Origin: Drosophila miranda
Taxonomy: Eukaryota; Arthropoda; Insecta; Diptera; Drosophilidae
DNA length: 64,000 bases
Assembly: GCF_003369915.1 (NCBI RefSeq)
Contig: NW_022881614.1
Location: 14,810,001 to 14,874,000, forward strand
Reading direction: 5' to 3'
The notes under the pieces were generated by a model, which saw only the letters and a program-made list of their open reading frames with translations, did no database searches and was not told where the DNA came from. Below are positions 1 to 10,708 of this stretch, piece by piece. A program made the position numbers and the translations under genes. Every line of letters begins with the position of its first letter. The stretch's first letter is position 1.

Positions 1-355
1 AGTGAGATGGATAGAGAGATCGAGAGAGAATGAGTAAGCGCGTGGAAGGCGATTTGGTCATTATGGCTATAATAACGATCCGATCTCATCCACATTTGAC
101 AGTCTAGTAGATATGGCGTTCTCTACGATTCTGCGTTTTCGGTTTTTTCTTTTCTCGTATTTTAAAAATTGTGAATGCCACAGATTTTCTATGTCTTTAT
201 GGGGGCGGACGGATCGGCGGAGGTGTCTGGATTTGCTTGCTCTAGCGTTTATGGTCTCTGATATCTAGGCGCTCATCAAGGACGCTCATAGATCCAGAGC
301 CACATCTATTCGAGTACCGTGGTCCTTCAAGAGTTCACGATTTGTTAGCCCCATT
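1..355 (-). mobile_element. Diverged DINE-1/Helentron-like fragment, start of tandem unit 1
   Basis: This block shares the internal order of the full DINE-1 copies in the window: a GA-rich stretch, a segment resembling GGCTATAATAACGATCCGAT, ATTCTGCGTTTT, a GCCACAGATTTTC motif, a GGGGGCGGA motif and a TCTAGGCGCT motif. It is clearly more diverged than the ~1.1 kb copies. The same block recurs at 16503-16862, and at 4202-4350 plus 5588-5846 where a younger copy interrupts it. It is non-coding. The strand is relative to copies that begin TATACCCGATACTC. Confidence 0.55.
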
Positions 356-690
356 TGTCGAAGATATACATACATAGATATGTATACTCATCCGAGGACA
401 GCCAAACCAAAACAGTAGTGAGTGAAGGGCCGATATCCACTCGTTTTTAGATGCTGATCCTTTGAATTTCCTGAATGTACCGACCAAATAGCCCTTGAAG
501 TGAGTGTCACTTTCTCATAGAGTACATTCATCGCCTCAATTTGGCATTCTATTGCTAGAAATTGAACACGAAACACGTATCCAGAATATTCTGCTGGAAA
601 ATTTTGAAATTTTTTTGAAGCTTCCGCAAAAATCAAATCGTCGTTGGAGTATCTTTAACTAGTCGTATTATTCGTATATTTTTGGTACTT
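356..690. other. Upstream block of LAP copy 1 (unit-specific flank)
   Basis: About 335 bp of unique-looking DNA lies between the diverged DINE-1 fragment and the LAP promoter. The same DNA recurs upstream of LAP copy 3 (16863-17054) and is mostly deleted upstream of copy 2. An 82-codon minus-strand open frame (388-636) is largely preserved in copies 1 and 3, but I recognise no family in it. No other gene is seen. Confidence 0.5.
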
Positions 691-710
691 TGTGTCGGGC
701 TTAACGAAAA

Positions 711-1660
711 ATGATGCTTCGCGTTGTACGTCGGCTGGTCCATCCGGCCTTCCGGCAAGCTATCCAGCGCCGCTCCGCCTCGCAGGCGGTAAACCAGATG
801 TTGCAGCTCCAGCAGATGGATATGTGTGCGGGCTTGTGGTCGGCGTGTTCGCCGACGAAACGGATCGCAATGATGCTGGCATCCTCACCCCGGCCTGTTG
901 GCGGTACAATGTCCAGAAGACTGCCGGCCGATTGCTAGAGGTCCTCCGCATGTCCGGACCCATGCCCAAGCGGGGCGAGGCTCGCCTTTTCTTCGCGATC
1001 GAGCCAGAGCGCATCCCCTATTACTCTGTGGTGGCTGTGGTCGGCCTCGGCAAGGAGTGCCTCGGCTACAATCCCTACGAGGTGCTCGACGAACAGAAAG
1101 AGCCGATCCGTCGCTCCGTGGCCGCCGCCTGCCGCATCCTGGCCGCGCTGGACACCGACAGAATCGAAGTTGAAAACTGCGGCCACGCCGAGTCCGCCGC
1201 CGAGGGGGCCGCATCTGGCTCTACCAGGAGCTGCGCAACCCACAGAACAGGATTCCAGTGCCGTCGCTGGACTTGTACGCAACAAAGGACGAGGTCTGCG
1301 ACCTCGAAGGATGGCGAATTGCTCTGCAGAAGGCAGTCGCCCAGAACCTGACGAGACAGCTGCAGGAGATGCCCTCCAACCTCCTCACACCCACAGCCTT
1401 TGCGCAGAATGTCGTCGAGGTGCTGTGCAAGTCCGGTGTCAATGTGGAGGTCAAGGTCGAGGGTTGGGCCGAGAGCCAGTCGATGCACGCCTTCCTGGCT
1501 GTGGGCAAGGCCTCGTGCGAGCCACCCATCTTCCTGGAGCTGAGTTACTACGGCACTTGTGCCGAGGAGCCTCCCATTGTGCTGGCGGGCCAAGGCGTGA
1601 CGTACGATGCTGGAGGATTGTGCCTGAAAGAGAAACATGAGCTCTTCCATATGCGTGGGT
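711..1660 (+). pseudogene. M17 leucyl aminopeptidase-like (sperm-LAP type), copy 1, truncated
   Basis: This is the first of three copies of a leucyl-aminopeptidase-like gene. Against copy 2 (6544-8287) it lacks a short segment just after the first 50 bases, a second one near 829 and a few bases near 1207. These deletions throw the reading frame. The start region, the Asp/Gly-rich substrate lobe and the GQGVTYDAGG region can be followed in shifting frames. The gene stops abruptly near 1660, just after the HMRG motif, and joins directly to the 3' spacer. The second and third exons, which would carry the rest of the metal site, are therefore missing. No functional protein is expected. The M17 assignment is from the sequence; a sperm role is inferred from the family of catalytically dead sperm LAPs in Drosophila. 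Confidence 0.85.
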
Positions 1661-2127
1661 TTTTTTGACGACGCCACACATGAACACAAAATTACACTTG
1701 AGCTATGATCACTCTATATTACATAGGTTTTCGCAGTTGTAATCTCCACACAAACACATGCGGCACATTCGTTTATTATGAAATTTTAACGTATAAAACA
1801 GAGAAACAGAGCTAGTGTTCGATCTTTTGTTGGGTCCTGGGCTTCGAACTATTGAAGATGATAACTAGACACTGTGGATTATTGCTTTGTCAGACTCTAC
1901 CCGGAATCGGGTATTATATGTAATATCTGTGGTATCACTAAAAGTGAGTGCTACGCCAGGGAGACTGCATGAGTAATCACAACGTTTATGTCAATGGGTG
2001 GATAGTTTTGCAGCAGCTTCACATTCGAGGCAAAGTCGTTCTCCAAAATTGCTTCCCTTTGGATTCTATAAATCAGTAAATACAACAGTAAATGTAAATG
2101 AATCAGTTGAAAGTCAGCGCATGCTTA
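1661..2127. other. 3' spacer between LAP and TBC1D13 copies, unit 1
   Basis: This non-coding spacer is repeated almost unchanged after LAP copy 2 (about 8330-8798) and copy 3 (about 19455-19909). It begins with a T-run followed by GACGACGCCACAC and ends near CAGTAAATACAACAG. I see no gene in it. Its conservation shows that LAP and TBC1D13 were duplicated together as one segment. Confidence 0.7.
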
Positions 2128-2962
2128 CATGGAACAGCAGATTTTGATGAGAAAATCAAAGCGCTGCTCGTCCGAGAATACCGAATCCCAAATTCGCAGC
2201 ACATCGGGCAGTGGAAACTCCTGCGAGAGCAGGAGGGTGAGCCACCTGAAGCTATAGTACAGCTCTTTGCTCTTCAGATGCTCGTAGATGTCTATATCTT
2301 AAGTCTTCAGCATGTTGGATAGCAGGCCCATCATGAACTTAATGCCACCCTCCGCATCGTCCAAAGTCTTGATGAAGAAGTCGCGTATCTCGCTCATCAG
2401 AGCCGTGAAGCAGAAGAAACAGTCTGCCTCCGCGTGGGCACGGTACGAGAGATCCGGATCCGAGGCCATCACATAGTAGATGGGTCCGACAATCTCATTC
2501 ATGCCCTGTACGTACCCCTGGCCCGGATTCAGCTTGGCGTAGATGAATAGGATGCGCTGCACAACCTCCCAGTGGGCCTCCTGGCCGTCCTCCATGGCGG
2601 CATAGGTCTCCACCGAACGCTTTGTGATTAAATTGATCTGATTGGGAGCAAAGAGGCTCATTAAATCGATTGTCGCTTGAGTGGGGGTCACTTACTTTGT
2701 GCTAAATGTCCACAATGGTATGCATAATGGAACAAACTTTGAGCTTATTTTCTAGCACAATTTCCGACCGAAACTCACCTTGGTCATGCCCAAGCCCTTG
2801 CGCTAGACGTTCGCCGAGCTGAGCACCGTGGGCACTACCCGTTCGTGAAGCCGCCGCCCGTGCTCGCCTTTACTGTGCACCACAATGTCACAGGGATACT
2901 CTGTGGGCTGTTGAAAGAACGAGATATCGGGGCACAGGCGCCTCACATCTTTGTCGATCTGG
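2128..2962 (-). pseudogene. TBC1D13: TBC1D13-like Rab GTPase-activating protein fragment, copy 1
   Basis: Two exons of a TBC-domain Rab GAP read on the minus strand. The upstream exon (about 2775-2962) carries the IDKDVRR motif (IxxDxxR arginine finger). The downstream exon (about 2128-2690) carries YVQGMNEI (YxQ glutamine finger) and an EAHWEVVQRILF block typical of TBC1D13. Against copies 2 and 3 this copy has two stop codons. One replaces a Glu codon in the upstream exon (near 2805), and one follows MLKT (near 2298, a T-to-A change on the plus strand). It also has small deletions at 2255-2262 and in the last codons. The exons beyond the TBC core and the 5' end are absent, because the DINE-1 copy at 2963 starts right at the upstream exon. 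TBC1D13 is a Rab35-type GAP in animals. This copy looks dead. Confidence 0.85.
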
Positions 2963-4054
2963 GAACGTTGTGAGTTGCTGCGGACACCGCAACTCTACGG
3001 TTATACCCGATACTTAGTCAGTATGGCTCTCCTCCGGCAGACGCCGCTAATATTAAACGACACGACAAAGAGTGCGTGCGAGAGAGACAGAAAATCAGTC
3101 TGAGCGTGACGTCGGGGGCTGCGTAGCCAGTGCAAATTGATTTGTTCCTTTTGGCTATAAAAATGATCTGATCTGATCCAGATTCAGCAATCTGATATAT
3201 ATGATCATTATCTATGATTCTGCGTTTTTAGTTTTCTCGTATCCTCAATATTGTGGATGCAACAGATTTTCGTCCTTTGTGTGGGCGGAAGGGGGTGGGG
3301 CGAAATTTTGAGATACACGTTTTATCGTAAGACCTAACAGGAGTGCGGATACCAAATTTGGTTACTCTAGCCTTAATAGTCTCTGAGATTTGTGAATATC
3401 CCCAGATTTTCGTCCTTTGCGGGGGCGGAAGGGGGTGTGGCGAAATTTTGAAACAAACTCGTCTCGGTCCGATATATTAGGAGTGTGGATACCAAATTTG
3501 GTTGCTCTAGCTGTTGTAGTCTCTGAGATCTAGGCGCTAATGTTTTACTCTAAGCAAAGCCGCCTATGCTACTTGTGTGTTAGAGAGAGACAGGGCGAGA
3601 AAAAATAAAATTGTTTTCTTGATGCTGGCTATAATAATAATACGATCCAATTCTGATTCCGCAGTCTTAAAGATATGGTCATTCTCTACAATTCTACGTT
3701 TTTGGTTTTCTCATATCTTTAAAATTGTGGATGCCACAGATTTTCGTCCTTTGTGGGGGCGGAAGTGGGCGGGGCGAAGTTTTGAAATATTTTTGTAGCA
3801 GTGACATATCACAGAAGTCTGGATCCAAAACATCGTTGCTCTAGCTCTTATAGTCTTTGAGCACTAGGCGCTGAAGGGGACGGACAGACGAACAGACGGA
3901 CTGTCGGACAGACAGACAGGGCTCAATCGACTCGGCTATTGATGCTGATCAAGAATATATATACTTTATGGGGTCGGAAACGATTCCTTCTGGACGTTAC
4001 ACACATCCACTTTTACCACAAATCTAATATACCCCAATACTCATTTTGAGTATT
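2963..4054 (-). mobile_element. DINE-1/ISY-like Helentron copy (unit 1)
   Basis: Non-coding element of about 1.1 kb in reverse orientation. It starts at GAACGTTGTGAGTTGCTG and ends near CTCATTTTGAGTATTGGG. It contains GTCC/GGAC-rich simple sequence and the conserved CCATAAAGTATATATA core known from Drosophila INE-1/DINE-1. Short open frames inside recur in every copy and are not genes. Its junction with TBC1D13 is shared by all three tandem units, so it was present before the amplification. Confidence 0.85.
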
Positions 4055-4201
4055 GGGAACGAAGTTAACTGTGAATTATGCTCGCACTTGTCATGAGATA
4101 GGAAAGAGTGGAGTGTTTCTCTCTCTCTTTCTTCTTACGCACAAGCCCGCCGTTCTTTCTCGCTTCCCTCCGCCAGAGCGAACACACTGCACGAGAAAGA
4201 G
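4055..4201. other. GA/CT-rich junction block at the end of tandem unit 1
   Basis: Short sequence following the DINE-1 copy, repeated at 10709-10859. It leads directly into the GTGAGTGAGATGGATAGAGA start of the next unit, which matches the first bases of the window. This marks a head-to-tail join with a basic period of about 4.2 kb. Confidence 0.6.
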
Positions 4202-4350
4202 TGAGTGAGATGGATAGAGAGATCGAGAGAGAATGAGTAAGCGCGTGGAAGGCGATTTGGTCATTATGGCTATAATAACGATCCGATCTCATCCACATTT
4301 GACAGTCTAGTAGATATGGCGTTCTCTACGATTCTGCGTTTTCGGTTTTT

Positions 4351-5587
4351 TATACCCGATACTCAAAATGAGTATTGGGGTATATTAGATTTGTGGTAAA
4401 AGTGGATGTGTGTAACGTCCAAAAGGAATCGTTTCCGACCCCATAAAGTATATATATTCTTGATCAGAATCAATAGCCGAGTCGATTGAGCCATGTCTGT
4501 CTGTAGGTCTGTCCGTCCGTCCGTCTGTCCCTCTGTCCGTCTGTCCATCCCCTTCAGCGCCTAGTGCTCAAAGACTATAAGAGCGAGAGTAACGATGTTT
4601 TGGATCCAGACTTCTGTAATATGTCACTGCTCCAAGAATATTTCAAAACTTTGCCCCGCCCACTTCCGCCCCCACAAAGGGCGAAAATCTGTGGCATCCA
4701 CAATTTCGTCGATACGAGAAAACTAAAACGCAGAATCGTAGAAGATGACTATGTCTTCTAGAGTGCAAAATCTGAACCAGATCGTATAATTATTATAGCC
4801 AGAATCAAGAAAACAATTTCATTTTTTCTCGCCCTGTCTCTCTCTAACACACACGTAGCATAGGCGGCTTTGCTTAGAGTAAAACATTAGCGCCTAGATC
4901 TCAGAGACTATAAAAGCTAGAGCAACCAAATTTGGTATCCACACTCCTAATATATCGGACCGAGACGAGTTTGTTTCAAAATTTCGGACGAAAATCTGGG
5001 GATATTCAAAAATCTCAGAGACTATTAAGGCTAGAGTAACCAAATTTGGTATCCGCACTCCTGTTAGATCTTACTATAAAACGTGTATCTCAAAATTTCG
5101 CCACACCCCCTTCCGCCCCCGCAAAGGATGAAAATCTGGGGATATTCACAAATCTCAGAGACTATTAAGGCTAGAGTAACCAAAGTTGATATCCGCACTC
5201 CTGTTAGATCTCACTATAAAACGTATATCTCAAAACTTCGCCCCACCCCCTTCCACCCACACAAAGGACGAAAATCTGTTGCATCCACAATTTTGAGGAT
5301 ACGAGAAAACTAAAAACGCAGAATCATAGATAATGATCATATATATCAGATTGCTGAATCTGGATCAGATCAGATCATTTTTATAGCCAAAAGGAACAAA
5401 TCAATTTGCACTGGCTACGCAGCACCCGACGTCACGCTCAGACTGATTTTCTGTCTCTCTCGCACGCACTCCTTGTCGTGTCGTTTAATATTAGCGGCGT
5501 CTGCCGGAGGAGAGCCATACTGACTTAGTATCGGGTATAACTGTAGAGTTGCGGTCTCCGCAGCAACTCACAACGTTCCCCCTCGTT
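4351..5587 (+). mobile_element. Full-length DINE-1/ISY-like Helentron, nested in an older copy
   Basis: The element reads from TATACCCGATACTCAAAATG to CAACGTTCCCCCTCG. It sits inside the diverged DINE-1 block (4202-4350 and 5588-5846). The uninterrupted version of that block occurs at 1-355 and 16503-16862, so the empty site is visible. Insertion took place inside a T-run with no target duplication beyond a T, as expected for Helentrons. The copy is non-coding and contains two GA-rich segments and a GTCC-rich microsatellite. Confidence 0.88.
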
Positions 5588-5846
5588 CTTTTCTCGTATT
5601 TTAAAAATTGTGAATGCCACAGATTTTCTATGTCTTTATGGGGGCGGACGGATCGGCGGAGGTGTCTGGATTTGCTTGATCTAGCTTTTATGGTATCTGA
5701 TATCTAGGCGCTCATCAAGGACGCTCATAGATGCAGAGCCACATCTATTCGAGTATGTATGTATGTATGTATATACATAGATATGTATACTCATCCGAGG
5801 ACAGCCAAACCAAAACAGTAGTGAGTGAAGGGCCGATATCCACTCG
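5588..5846 (-). mobile_element. Second half of the interrupted diverged DINE-1 block
   Basis: Continuation of the block at 4202-4350 after the nested element. It contains a short (GTAT)n tract near 5754-5771. It is cut off at CCACTCG by the next DINE-1 insertion. Confidence 0.5.
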
Positions 5847-5847
5847 T

Positions 5848-6494
5848 TATACCCGATACTCAAAATGAGTATTGGGGTATATTAGATTTGTGGTAAAAGT
5901 GGATGTGTGTAACGTCCAGAAGGAATCGTTTCCGACCCCATAAAGTATATATATTCTTGATCAGCATCAATAGCCGAGTCGATTGAGCCCTGTCTGTCTG
6001 TCCGTCCGTCCGTCTGTTCGTCTGTCCGTCTGTCCGTCCCCTTCAGCGCCTAGTGTTCAAAGACTATAAGAGCTAGAGCAACGATGTTTTGGATCCAGAC
6101 TTCTGTGATATGTCACTGCTACAAAAATATTTCAAAACTTCGCCCCGCCCACTTCCGCCCCCACAAAGGACGAAAATCTGTGGCATCCACAATTTTAAAG
6201 ATATGAGAAAACCAAAAACGTAGAATTGTAGAGAATGACCATATCCTTAAGACTTTAAGAATCAGAATTGGATCGTATTATTATTATAGCCAGCATCAAG
6301 AAAACAATTTCATTTTTTCTCGCCCTGTCTCTCTCTAACACACAACTAGCATAGGCGGCTTTGCTTAGAGTAAAACATTAGCGCCTAGATCTCAGAGACT
6401 ACAAAAGCTAGAGCAACCAAATTTGGTATCCACACTCCTCATATATCGGACCGAGACGAGTTTGTTTCAAAATTTCGCCACACCCACTTCCGTA
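5848..6494 (+). mobile_element. DINE-1/ISY-like copy truncated at the LAP copy 2 promoter
   Basis: Starts at TATACCCGATACTC and runs normally to about two thirds of the element, then stops at CGCCACACCCACTTCCG where the LAP upstream sequence begins. The LAP flank present in units 1 and 3 (about 230 bp) is missing here, so insertion and deletion together replaced the upstream region of LAP copy 2. Confidence 0.8.
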
Positions 6495-6543
6495 GTCGTA
6501 TTATTCGTATATTTTTGGTACTTTGTGTCGGGCTTAACGAAAA
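6495..6543 (+). promoter_or_regulatory. Minimal conserved upstream region of LAP copy 2
   Basis: These 49 bp directly before the LAP start codon match bases 662-710 before copy 1. They are all that remains between the truncated DINE-1 and the ATG. Drosophila testis genes often work from very short promoters, so this may hold the core promoter and 5' UTR. No named motif is identified; the regulatory role is inference. Confidence 0.3.
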
Positions 6544-8287
6544 ATGATGCTTCGCGTTGTACGTCGGCTGGTCCATCCGGCCTTCCGGCAGCGCCTGCGA
6601 CCACGTCCCCAAGCTTTCCAGCGCCGCTCCGCCTCGCGGGCGGTAAACCAGATGTTGCAGCTCCAGCAGATGGATATGTGTGCGGATCCTCCATCGCGCG
6701 GGCTTGTGGTCGGCGTGTTCGCCGACGAAACGGATCGCAATGATGCTGGCATCCTCACCCCGGCCGGTTGGCGGTACAATGTCCAGAAGACTGCCGGCCG
6801 ATTGCTAGCGGTCCTCCGCATGTCCGGACCCTTTCCCAAGCGGGGCGAGGCTCGCCTTTTCTTCGCGATCGAGCCAGAGCGCATCCACTATTACTCTGTG
6901 GTGGCTGTGGTCGGCCTCGGCAAGGAGTGCCTCGGCTACAATCCCTACGAGGGGCTCGACGAACAGAAAGAGGCGATCCGTCGCTCCGTGGCCGCCGCCT
7001 GCCGCATCCTGGCCGAGCTGGACACCGACAGAATCGAAGTTGAAAACTGCGGCCACGCCGAGTCCGCCGCCGAGGGGGCCGCATTGGGCATCTGGCTCTA
7101 CCAGGAGCTGCGCAACCCACAGCACAGGATTCCAGTGCCGTCGCTGGACTTGTACGCAACAAAGGACGAGGTCTGCGACCTCGAAGGATGGCGAATTGGT
7201 CTGCAGAAGGCAGCCGCCCAGAACCTGACGAGACAGCTGCAGGAGATGCCCTCCAACCTCCTCACACCCACAGCCTTTGCGCAGAATGTCGTCGAGGTGC
7301 TGTGCAAGTCCGGTGTCAATGTGGAGGTCAAGGTCGAGGGTTGGGCCGAGAGCCAGTCGATGCACGCCTTCCTGGCTGTGGGCAAGGCCTCGTGCGAGCC
7401 ACCCATCTTCCTGGAGCTGAGTTACTACGGCACTTGTGCCGAGGAGCGTCCCATTGTGCTGGTGGGCCAAGGCGTGACGTACGATGCTGGAGGATTGTGC
7501 CTGAAAGAGAAACATGAGCTCTTCCATATGCGTGGGGACATGACCGGGGCCGCCGTTGTGGTGGCCTGTTGTCGAGCTGTGGCTGGCCTGCGTTTACCGG
7601 TAAGTACTCAGGACATCAATGATATCTCCTTGAATAATAATGCTGTTCTTAGGTCAACATTCGCGGCCTGATACCTCTTTGTGAAAACGTAGTGGGCTGC
7701 AATTCGGTCCGTCCTGGGGACATGGTCAAGTCCATGAACGGCAAGACCATCGAGATCCAGTGCACCGATCACGAGGATGTACTGGTCCTGGCAGACGCCC
7801 TGCTGTATGCGCAAAACTTCTGTCCCAAGTGCATCATTGACGTCGGCACCTGCTCGGGCTACATGCGCCAGGCCCTGGATGAGTCGGCTGCGGGGGTCTT
7901 TACCAACTCGGAGATCCTGTGGCAGCAGATCAAGCAAGCCAGCATGCACACCGGAGATCGCGTGTGGCGCTTCCCATTGTGGAAATATTACAGCAAGGCC
8001 GTGCGTGCCGGGGGACGCAGCAATGTGCAGAACTACGGCGATGTGCCTTCCTCCGTGAGTTTGTGCCCTGCGGCCAGTGGATGCATATTGTGAGTATTGG
8101 GGGGCGCTTTGTTGGGGCACAGATCTTACGACTTTCTCCCTCAAAGGATGCTACAAATGTGATGGTGACAAAGGGCTTCGAATACGAGTATCTGCGCAAG
8201 GGAATGGCCGGCCGCCCGACCCGAACACTGGTGGAGTTTATTGCTCAGACGATTTACAAGGATACGGCCCCACGTTTGGCCAAGTAA
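6544..8287 (+). pseudogene. M17 leucyl aminopeptidase-like (sperm-LAP type), copy 2, best preserved
   Basis: The three exons are 6544-7599, 7653-8089 and 8147-8287, with GT-AG introns of 53 and 57 bp. Exon 1 is fully open (352 codons) and starts with an Arg-rich, mitochondrial-targeting-like N-terminus. The M17 metal-site region is recognisable: GQGVTYDAGG (Q309, D314), K321, D332, then NIRGLIPLCEN and CTDHED (D391, E393). Two residues needed for catalysis are changed: the metal-bridging Lys is Q309 and the Arg of NTDAEGR is V395. An enzymatic role is therefore unlikely, as in known Drosophila sperm LAPs that act as structural sperm proteins. Against copy 3, exon 2 has a 28-bp net deletion near 8040, which shifts the frame and gives a stop soon after. 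The rest of exon 2 and exon 3 are still open in the other frame. Expression of a truncated protein is possible. Confidence 0.82.
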
Positions 8288-8798
8288 TCAATCTCTAACG
8301 GGAATCCAATGTTATATATATTTTCTTACTGTGTTTTTTTGACGACGCCACACATGAACACAAAATTACACTTGAGCTTTGATCACTCTATATTACATAG
8401 GTTTTCGCAGTTGTAATCTCCACACAAACACATGCGGCACATTCGTTTATGAAATTTAAACGTATAAAACAGAGAAACAGCGCTAGTGTTCGATCTTTTG
8501 TTGGGTCCTGGGCTTCGAACTATTGAAGATGATAACTAGACACTGTGGATTATTGCTTTGTCAGACTCTACCCGGAATCGGGTATTATATGTAATATCTG
8601 TGGTATCACTAAAAGTGAGTGCTACGCCAGGGAGACTGCATGAGTAATCACAACGTTAATGTCAATGGGTGGATAGTTTTGCAGCAGCTTCACATTCGAG
8701 GAAAGGCGTTCTCCAAAATTGCTTCCCTTTGGATTCTATAAATCAGTAAATACAACAGTAAATGTAAATGAATCAGTTGAAAGTCAGCGCACGCTTAC
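8288..8798. other. 3' spacer between LAP and TBC1D13, unit 2
   Basis: The same spacer as at 1661-2127, here with the LAP 3' flank (TATATATATTTTCTTAC) intact. That flank is the empty site for the DINE-1 found at 18327-19451 in unit 3. I see no gene. Confidence 0.7.
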
Positions 8799-9651
8799 AA
8801 TATCATGGACCAGCAGATTTTGATGAGAAAATCAAAGCGCTGCTCGTCCGAGAATACCGAATCCCAAATTCGCAGCACATCGGGCAGTGGAAACTCCTGC
8901 GAGAGCAGGAGGGTGAGCCACCTGAAGCTATAGTACTGCGGATGCAGCTCTTGGCTCTTCAGATGCTCGTAGATGTCTATATCTTTAGTCTTCAGCATGT
9001 TGGATAGCAGGCCCATCATGAACTTTATGCCACCCTCCGCATCGTCCAAAGTCTTGATGAAGAAGTCGCGTATCTCGCTCATCAGAGCCGTGAAGCAGAA
9101 GAAACAGTCTGCCTCCGCGTGGGCACGGTACGAGAGATCCGGATCCGAGGCCATCACATAGTAGATGGGTCCGACAATCTCATTCATGCCCTGTACGTAC
9201 CCCTGGCCCGGATTCAGCTTGGCGTAGATGAATAGGATGCGCTGCACAACCTCCCAGTGGGCCTCCTGGCCGTCCTCCATGGCGGCATAGGTCTCCACCG
9301 AACGCTTTGTGATTAAATTGATCTGATTGGGAGCAAAGAGGCTCATTAAATCGATTGTCGCTTGAGTGGGGGTCACTTACTTGCTGCTAAATGTCCACAA
9401 TGGTATGCATAATGGAACAAACTTTGAGCTTATTTTCTAGCACAATTTCCGACCGAAACTCACCTTGGTCATGCCCAAGCCCTTGCGCTCGACGTTCGCC
9501 GAGCTGAGCACCGTGGGCACTACCCGTTCGTGAAGCCGCCACCCGTGCTCGCCTTTACTGTGCACCACAATGTCACAGGGATACTCTGTGGGCTGTTGAA
9601 AGAACGAGATATCGGGGCACAGGCGCCTCACATCTTTGTCGATCTGGGAAC
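8799..9651 (-). pseudogene. TBC1D13: TBC1D13-like Rab GAP, two-exon fragment, copy 2
   Basis: This is the cleanest of the three copies. The upstream exon (9464-9651) opens with QIDKDVRR, which holds the catalytic arginine finger, and continues through the EYPCDIVV block. It ends at a GTGAG donor. The downstream exon (8799 to about 9376) carries YVQGMNEI, HAEADCFFCF and FRWLTLLLSQEF, then ends at a GTAAGC donor after MIL. Both catalytic fingers are retained and no stop is seen inside either exon. The gene has no 5' exons because a DINE-1 copy abuts the acceptor at 9652. I also find no exon for the C-terminal end of the TBC domain before the spacer. It is therefore a partial gene, probably unable to make a normal GAP, although a partial transcript is possible. 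Confidence 0.8.
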
Positions 9652-10708
9652 GTTGTGAGTTGCTTCGGACACCGCAACTCTACGGTTATACCCGATACTA
9701 AGTCAGTATGGCTCTCCTCCGGCAGACGCCGCTAATATTAAACGACACGACAAAGAGTGCGTGCGAGAGAGACAGAAAATCAGTCTGAGCGTGACGTCGG
9801 GGGCTGCGTAGCCAGTGCAAATTGATTTGTTCCTTTTGGCTATAAAAATGATCTGATCTGATCCAGATTCATCAATCTGATAGATATGGTCATTATCTAT
9901 GATTGTGCGTTTTTAGTTTTCTCGAATGTGCAATATTGTGGATGCAACAGATTTTCGTCCTTTGTGTGGGCGGAAGGGGGTGGGGCGAAATTTTGAGATA
10001 CACGTTTTATAGTAAGATCTAACAGGAGTGCGGATACCAAATTTGGTTACTCTAGCCTTAATAGTCTCTGAGATTTTTGAATATCCCCAGATTTTCGTCC
10101 GAAATTTTGAAACAAACTCGTCTCGGTCCGATATATTAGGAGTGTGGATACCAAATTTGGTTGCTCTAGCTTTTGTAGTCTCTGAGATCTAGGCGCTAAT
10201 GTTTTACTCTAAGCAAAGCCGCCTATGCTACTTGTGTGTTAGAGAGAGACAGGGCGAGAAAAAATGAAATTGTTTTCTTGATTCTGGCTATAATAATAAT
10301 ACGATCCAATTCATATTCCGCAGTCTTAAAGATATGGTCATTCTCTACAATTCTACGTTTTTGGTTTTCTCATATCTTTAAAATTGTGGATGCCACAGAT
10401 TTTCGTCCTTTGTGGGGGCGGAAGTGGGCGGGGCGAAGTTTTGAAATATTTTTGTAGCAGTGACATATCACAGAAGTCTGGATCCAAAACATCGTTGCTC
10501 TAGCTCTTATAGTCTTTGAGCACTAGGCGCTGAAGGGGACGGACAGACGGACAGACGTACGGACGGACAGACAGACAGGGCTCAATCGACTCGGCTATTG
10601 ATGCTGATCAAGCATATATATACTTTATGGGGTCGGAAACGATTCCTTCTGGACGTTACACACATCCACTTTTACCACAAATCTAATATACTCATTTTGA
10701 GTATTGGG
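9652..10708 (-). mobile_element. DINE-1/ISY-like Helentron copy (unit 2)
   Basis: Reverse-oriented copy at the same TBC1D13 junction as in units 1 and 3. It differs from the unit 1 copy by an internal loss of about 30 bp after ATTTTCGTCC. It ends at CTCATTTTGAGTATTGGG and is followed by the same GA-rich block. Confidence 0.85.

Noticed and set aside
3577..3798. 73-codon open frame starting MLERDR, recurring at 10236, 18608, 21373 and 27739
   Set aside because: It lies inside every DINE-1 copy on the strand that follows the element, has no family motif, and reflects repeat sequence rather than a gene.
4498..4555. GTCC/TCTG runs in DINE-1 copies as separate satellites
   Set aside because: They are the internal microsatellite of each DINE-1 copy and are covered by those features.
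6755..7527. Long antisense open frames (up to 240 codons) over the LAP copies
   Set aside because: GC-rich third positions of the sense LAP frame open the antisense frames. The sense strand has the M17 motifs and splice sites.
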